This document shows, in pieces, positions 6,410 through 8,986 of a stretch of DNA of 8,986 nucleotides. The stretch is from Gammaproteobacteria bacterium (GTDB lineage: Bacteria; Pseudomonadota; Gammaproteobacteria; S012-40). Under the pieces are notes generated by a model, which was not told the origin of the DNA, searched no databases, and saw only the letters and a list, made by a program, of their open reading frames with translations. The stretch's first letter is position 1; each line of letters opens with the position of its first letter. The stretch lies in NCBI GenBank assembly GCA_029857925.1, contig JAOUGF010000058.1, positions 1 through 8,986 on the forward strand. Direction: 5' to 3'. The position numbers and the translations under genes were made by a program.

Positions 6410-7525
6410 ATGATCGTCCAACGCTATTTATCTCGCGAAATCGTCCAGCATCTGGTCGCCGTGCTTGGCGTAGTGATGATAATCTTCGTCAGTCAACATT
6501 TCATCCGCTATTTGTCTGACGCGGCAGCAGGTACCTTGCCAGCCGCCTTGGTGTTTAAAATTCTTGGCTTCTATCTTTTGAGCTCACTCGTATTTTTGTT
6601 ACCGCTGATCGTGTTTCTCGCGGTACTCTTGGCGTTAGGGCGATTATACAGGGATAGTGAAATGGCGGCTATGGAGTCCTGCGGCATCGGACTGCCGAGG
6701 GTTATCCGTAGCGTTATGTTGATTGGCCTATATTTCGCGCTCGGGGTCATCGTGTTGTCCATGGTTATCGCGCCATGGGCCGAAGAACAACAATATCGGG
6801 TGCGTGATCAGGCTGCGGTAGACGCCGAGTTTGCGTTCATCCAACCAGGTAGGTTTCAGGAAATACGTGGTGGTCAAGGGGTATTTTATATCGAAAGCCT
6901 GGAACCCGATGGCAAGACGATGCGCGATGTCTTTTTACAAGTGGAAGACGAAACGGGTCTGAACATTTTTGCCGCACAATCCGGCAGTTTATCCAAAGAT
7001 GACGCTAGTGGTGAACATTTCTTGTTGCTGGAAAAAGGGTATCGCTATCGTTGGTTGCCCAATAATGGTGGATTTCGTGTTTACCAATACCAAAGAGGGG
7101 GAGTTCGATTGGTATCTCCCGGATTGCTGTCCCACGGTCGATCGGTAGCGGCAAAATCCACTTTTGATTTGTGGGGAAGCACGCTTTGGCCGGACATCGC
7201 CGAGTGGCAATGGCGCTGGTCGATGCCGGTGAGTGTGGTGTTATTGGCGTTAATGGCGGTACCTTTGGCCCACGCGCGCCCACGCCAAGGGCGCTTTACA
7301 CGTTTGTTTGTTGCGTTAGGGGTGGCAGTGTTTTATTACAATGCGTTGATGATTAGCAAGGCCAAGCTGGCTCAAGGTCAGTGGCCGACAGCGTTGGGTC
7401 TGTGGTGGGTGCATGGGCTGCTGGTCATCGTTATCGTAGCGTTGTATGCGCAGTATTTTGGCTGGCGATGGTCTGTGCAACAGACTTGGCCGTGGTTGTA
7501 TCATCGCCTTTACAGGGCGCACTGA
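6410..7525 (+). CDS. lptF: LPS export ABC transporter permease LptF
   Basis: A 371-residue inner-membrane subunit of the LptB2FG complex, which extracts lipopolysaccharide from the inner membrane and passes it to LptC and the periplasmic bridge. Three N-terminal membrane segments (about 12-30, 52-77, 100-122) precede a periplasmic beta-jellyroll region (about 130-265), and three more follow (about 270-288, 297-314, 328-350). The N-terminus MIVQRYLSRE and the cytoplasmic coupling segment RLYRDSEMAAMESCGI (78-92) are family hallmarks. ATG 6410 is fixed as the start because an in-frame TAA lies two codons upstream. The nearest purine run, AAGG (6405-6408), is only 1 nt from the ATG, so a normal ribosome-binding site is missing. 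The gene overlaps lptG by one base. The ATPase LptB is not in this window; it is commonly encoded elsewhere. Confidence 0.96.
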   Translation: MIVQRYLSREIVQHLVAVLGVVMIIFVSQHFIRYLSDAAAGTLPAALVFKILGFYLLSSLVFLLPLIVFLAVLLALGRLYRDSEMAAMESCGIGLPRVIRSVMLIGLYFALGVIVLSMVIAPWAEEQQYRVRDQAAVDAEFAFIQPGRFQEIRGGQGVFYIESLEPDGKTMRDVFLQVEDETGLNIFAAQSGSLSKDDASGEHFLLLEKGYRYRWLPNNGGFRVYQYQRGGVRLVSPGLLSHGRSVAAKSTFDLWGSTLWPDIAEWQWRWSMPVSVVLLALMAVPLAHARPRQGRFTRLFVALGVAVFYYNALMISKAKLAQGQWPTALGLWWVHGLLVIVIVALYAQYFGWRWSVQQTWPWLYHRLYRAH

Positions 7526-8592
7526 TGCGCATCTTTGATCGCTATTTAGGCGTCACCGTGATCAAATCCACGGGCGTGGTATTGGTGAGTCTGTTGAGCC
7601 TTTTCACCTTAGTGGCGTTTGTCGATGAGCTGACGCGCACAGGACAAGGCCGCTACGATATTTGGCAGGCCGCCAAATACGTTACGTTAATGTTACCGGG
7701 GCTTACCTACCAATTATTTCCGCCTGCGGCATTATTAGGATGTATGGTAGGTTTGGGCGGATTGGCGAGCAGCGGTGAGCTGACTGCAATGCGCGCAGCG
7801 GGGGTGTCCATCATGCAAATCACACGAGCAGTGTTGTGGGTGGGCCTAGGCATGGTGGTGATTACGGTTTTAATCGGCGAAGGGCTCGCGCCGTGGGCCG
7901 TACGTAAGGCGGAATTGTTGCGCACCTTGGCCATCAGCGGCGAAGCCAATCTTAGTACGCAAAAAGGACTGTGGTTGCGCCAAGGGCAAAGTGTCATTCG
8001 AATAGGACGTATTGAGCAGAATGGTCGTTTGGGGAATGTTGAGATCGTAGAGCTAAATCATGATGGGAAGGTACACGCGATCAACAAGGCGGTGACCGCT
8101 ATCCATCAAGGTCAAAATCATTGGCTCTTGTTGGAATTTGAAAGGGTTCGTTTTACAGCACAGGGCGCGACGATTGAGCGCCTTGCTGAGCATGAATGGA
8201 ACGGACTATTGACCGCCAGCCTGCTCGAAGTCGTCACTGTTCGAGCCAACGCGATGCCGATTTGGACGTTATATCAATATATCGACTATCTTGAAGCCAA
8301 TAATTTGGCGGCGCAGGCTTATATTGCCAGCTTATGGAACAAATTATTGACGCCAGTGACGATCGCTGTGATGGTATTGTTAGCAGTGCCAATCGTATTT
8401 GGGCCGTTGCGCAGCGTGGGCGCGAGTGCGCGCATTTTCATTGGCATTATGATAGGGGTTGGGTTTTATCTAATCAATCAAGTTTCAGGTTATGTGGGGT
8501 TGGTGTTTCAAGTAGACCCGCGCATGTCCGCCGTTTTGCCTACGGTGGTCTTTGCTCTGATTGCATTTATGATGATGCGGCGACTGCGGTGA
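7525..8592 (+). CDS. lptG: LPS export ABC transporter permease LptG
   Basis: A 355-residue partner of LptF in the inner-membrane LPS extractor LptB2FG. The layout mirrors LptF: membrane segments at about 13-34, 60-80 and 100-122, a periplasmic beta-rich domain (about 130-260), then segments at about 275-292, 303-324 and 331-350. The coupling motif SSGELTAMRAAGVS (82-95) and the C-terminal YLINQVSGY stretch (315-323) are typical of the family. The start is ATG 7525, inside TGATG where the lptF stop overlaps by one base; CAGGG (7513-7517) 7 nt upstream serves as Shine-Dalgarno. A GTG at 7381 in the same frame would add 48 residues within lptF and is rejected, because MRIFDRYLG is the normal LptG N-terminus. 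Translation is probably coupled to lptF, giving a 1:1 supply of the two subunits. Confidence 0.96.
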   Translation: MRIFDRYLGVTVIKSTGVVLVSLLSLFTLVAFVDELTRTGQGRYDIWQAAKYVTLMLPGLTYQLFPPAALLGCMVGLGGLASSGELTAMRAAGVSIMQITRAVLWVGLGMVVITVLIGEGLAPWAVRKAELLRTLAISGEANLSTQKGLWLRQGQSVIRIGRIEQNGRLGNVEIVELNHDGKVHAINKAVTAIHQGQNHWLLLEFERVRFTAQGATIERLAEHEWNGLLTASLLEVVTVRANAMPIWTLYQYIDYLEANNLAAQAYIASLWNKLLTPVTIAVMVLLAVPIVFGPLRSVGASARIFIGIMIGVGFYLINQVSGYVGLVFQVDPRMSAVLPTVVFALIAFMMMRRLR

Positions 8593-8628
8593 AAATAAAA
8601 AGGTTGGCCATCGAGACGATGACCAACC
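8592..8628 (-). terminator. Intrinsic terminator of soxB
   Basis: On the minus strand, GGTTGG (8628-8623) pairs with CCAACC (8607-8602). One C-A mismatch separates this from a further 5-bp stem (8621-8617 with 8613-8609) around the 3-nt loop 8614-8616. The stem is followed at once by TTTTTATTTT (complement of 8601-8592), the textbook layout of a rho-independent terminator. It lies 15 nt past the soxB stop. The T-run abuts and includes the last base of the lptG stop. Read in the lptG direction the stem has no T-run after it, so it would stop lptG transcription weakly at best. Confidence 0.88.
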
Positions 8629-8643
8629 CTGAGCTAGTGCATG

Positions 8644-8986
8644 CTAGCCTTTAGCATAGCCTTGATTGTTCTCTACACCAATAATTTTTGGTACGTTTAA
8701 CTCACCGATCTTGACCTGCTTCTTGTCACGTAGATATTCCGAAACGACATCCCAGATTGGTTTGCCTTCAATAGGTTGCGCGACTGCCGCCCATCCGGCA
8801 ACCTTGTAATTTTTATTGGGGTCTATCGGTTTGCCCTTTAATTCCATCGCGGTTATACGTTTACCTATAGATTCATTGGGGTCGATTGCGTATTTCAGGC
8901 CGCCCACGCGCACCATGTCGCCACCTTGTTGATAATAGGGGTCGGGGTTAAATAGATTGTCGGCGACGTCTTCCAGTATTTCCTTA
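8644..8986 (-). CDS. soxB: Thiosulfate oxidation protein SoxB, C-terminal part (5' end outside window)
   Basis: The last 114 codons of SoxB, the dimanganese hydrolase of the 5'-nucleotidase superfamily that releases sulfate from the SoxYZ-bound sulfur chain in the periplasm. The frame runs off the right edge, so the ATG at 8916 is internal: upstream of it the frame reads EILEDVADNLFN, then PDPYYQQGGDMVRVGG. The segments DNLFNPDPYYQQGGDMVRVGG (positions 8902-8964) and KVAGWAAVAQPIEGKPIWDV with YLRDKK are characteristic of SoxB and not of generic 5'-nucleotidases. The metal-binding N-terminal half, signal peptide and neighbouring sox genes are outside the window. The stop is TAG at 8646-8644. 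The gene is convergent with lptG and followed by its own terminator. The family call is strong, made by pattern from memory rather than by search. Confidence 0.9.
   Translation of the reverse strand, partial: KEILEDVADNLFNPDPYYQQGGDMVRVGGLKYAIDPNESIGKRITAMELKGKPIDPNKNYKVAGWAAVAQPIEGKPIWDVVSEYLRDKKQVKIGELNVPKIIGVENNQGYAKG

Noticed and set aside
7381..7524. Upstream GTG start that would lengthen LptG by 48 residues
   Set aside because: It lies wholly inside lptF. The ATG at 7525 has a spaced ribosome-binding site, gives the usual TGATG coupling and the normal LptG N-terminus.
8633..8657. Overlapping small stems GCTAG/CTAGC and ATGCTA/TAGCAT at the end of soxB
   Set aside because: They are 5-6 bp, mutually exclusive, and have no T-run. 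The real terminator is the stronger stem beyond the stop codon.
1..8986. Mobile element, CRISPR, tRNA/rRNA, toxin-antitoxin or defence system
   Set aside because: No repeat arrays, transposase motifs, RNA-gene signatures or small paired ORFs are visible; nearly every base belongs to recognised housekeeping, envelope, chemosensory or sulfur genes.

Overview
The window reads as an ordinary chromosomal stretch of a Gram-negative, sulfur-oxidising gammaproteobacterium with base composition near 50% GC by eye. Three things point this way. The LptF/LptG pair means an LPS-bearing outer membrane. The pepA-holC order and the close match of the N-terminus of PepA to gammaproteobacterial PepA fit that class (some betaproteobacteria cannot be excluded). 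The right edge carries the C-terminal end of SoxB, a thiosulfate-oxidation enzyme. I cannot name a genus.

Layout, left to right: (1) the 3' part of a large ChpA/PilL-type CheA hybrid kinase (+), open at the left edge, followed after 2 nt by a small CheW-like protein of the ChpC type (+). These belong to the Chp/Pil chemosensory system that controls type IV pili. (2) A convergent junction where the stop codons of chpC and of a minus-strand gene share the tetranucleotide TTAA. (3) A minus-strand cluster in transcription order pepA (leucyl aminopeptidase), holC (DNA polymerase III chi), then an unrecognised 396-residue, largely disordered, Pro/Ala/acid-rich protein. (4) A 137-nt divergent intergenic region with an extended -10 candidate and a 42-nt imperfect palindrome. 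(5) lptF-lptG (+), overlapping by one base, the two membrane subunits of the LPS export ABC transporter. (6) A 51-nt convergent gap that holds a clear intrinsic terminator for the minus-strand soxB, whose last 114 codons enter from the right edge.

Nearly all the DNA is coding. The only non-coding stretches are the 42-nt holC-pepA gap, the pepA-lptF gap and the lptG-soxB gap. I see no RNA gene, insertion sequence, CRISPR array, phage gene or obvious defence system. All recognised enzymes keep their catalytic motifs, and I see no frameshift.

The most interesting items are the long bulged hairpin in the probable lptF leader (lptF itself has no usable Shine-Dalgarno sequence), and the holC-linked protein, which has a twice-repeated PLLxD...IAxDP motif, a long disordered linker and a helical C-terminus. 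I found no convincing evidence of a previously undescribed multi-gene system.
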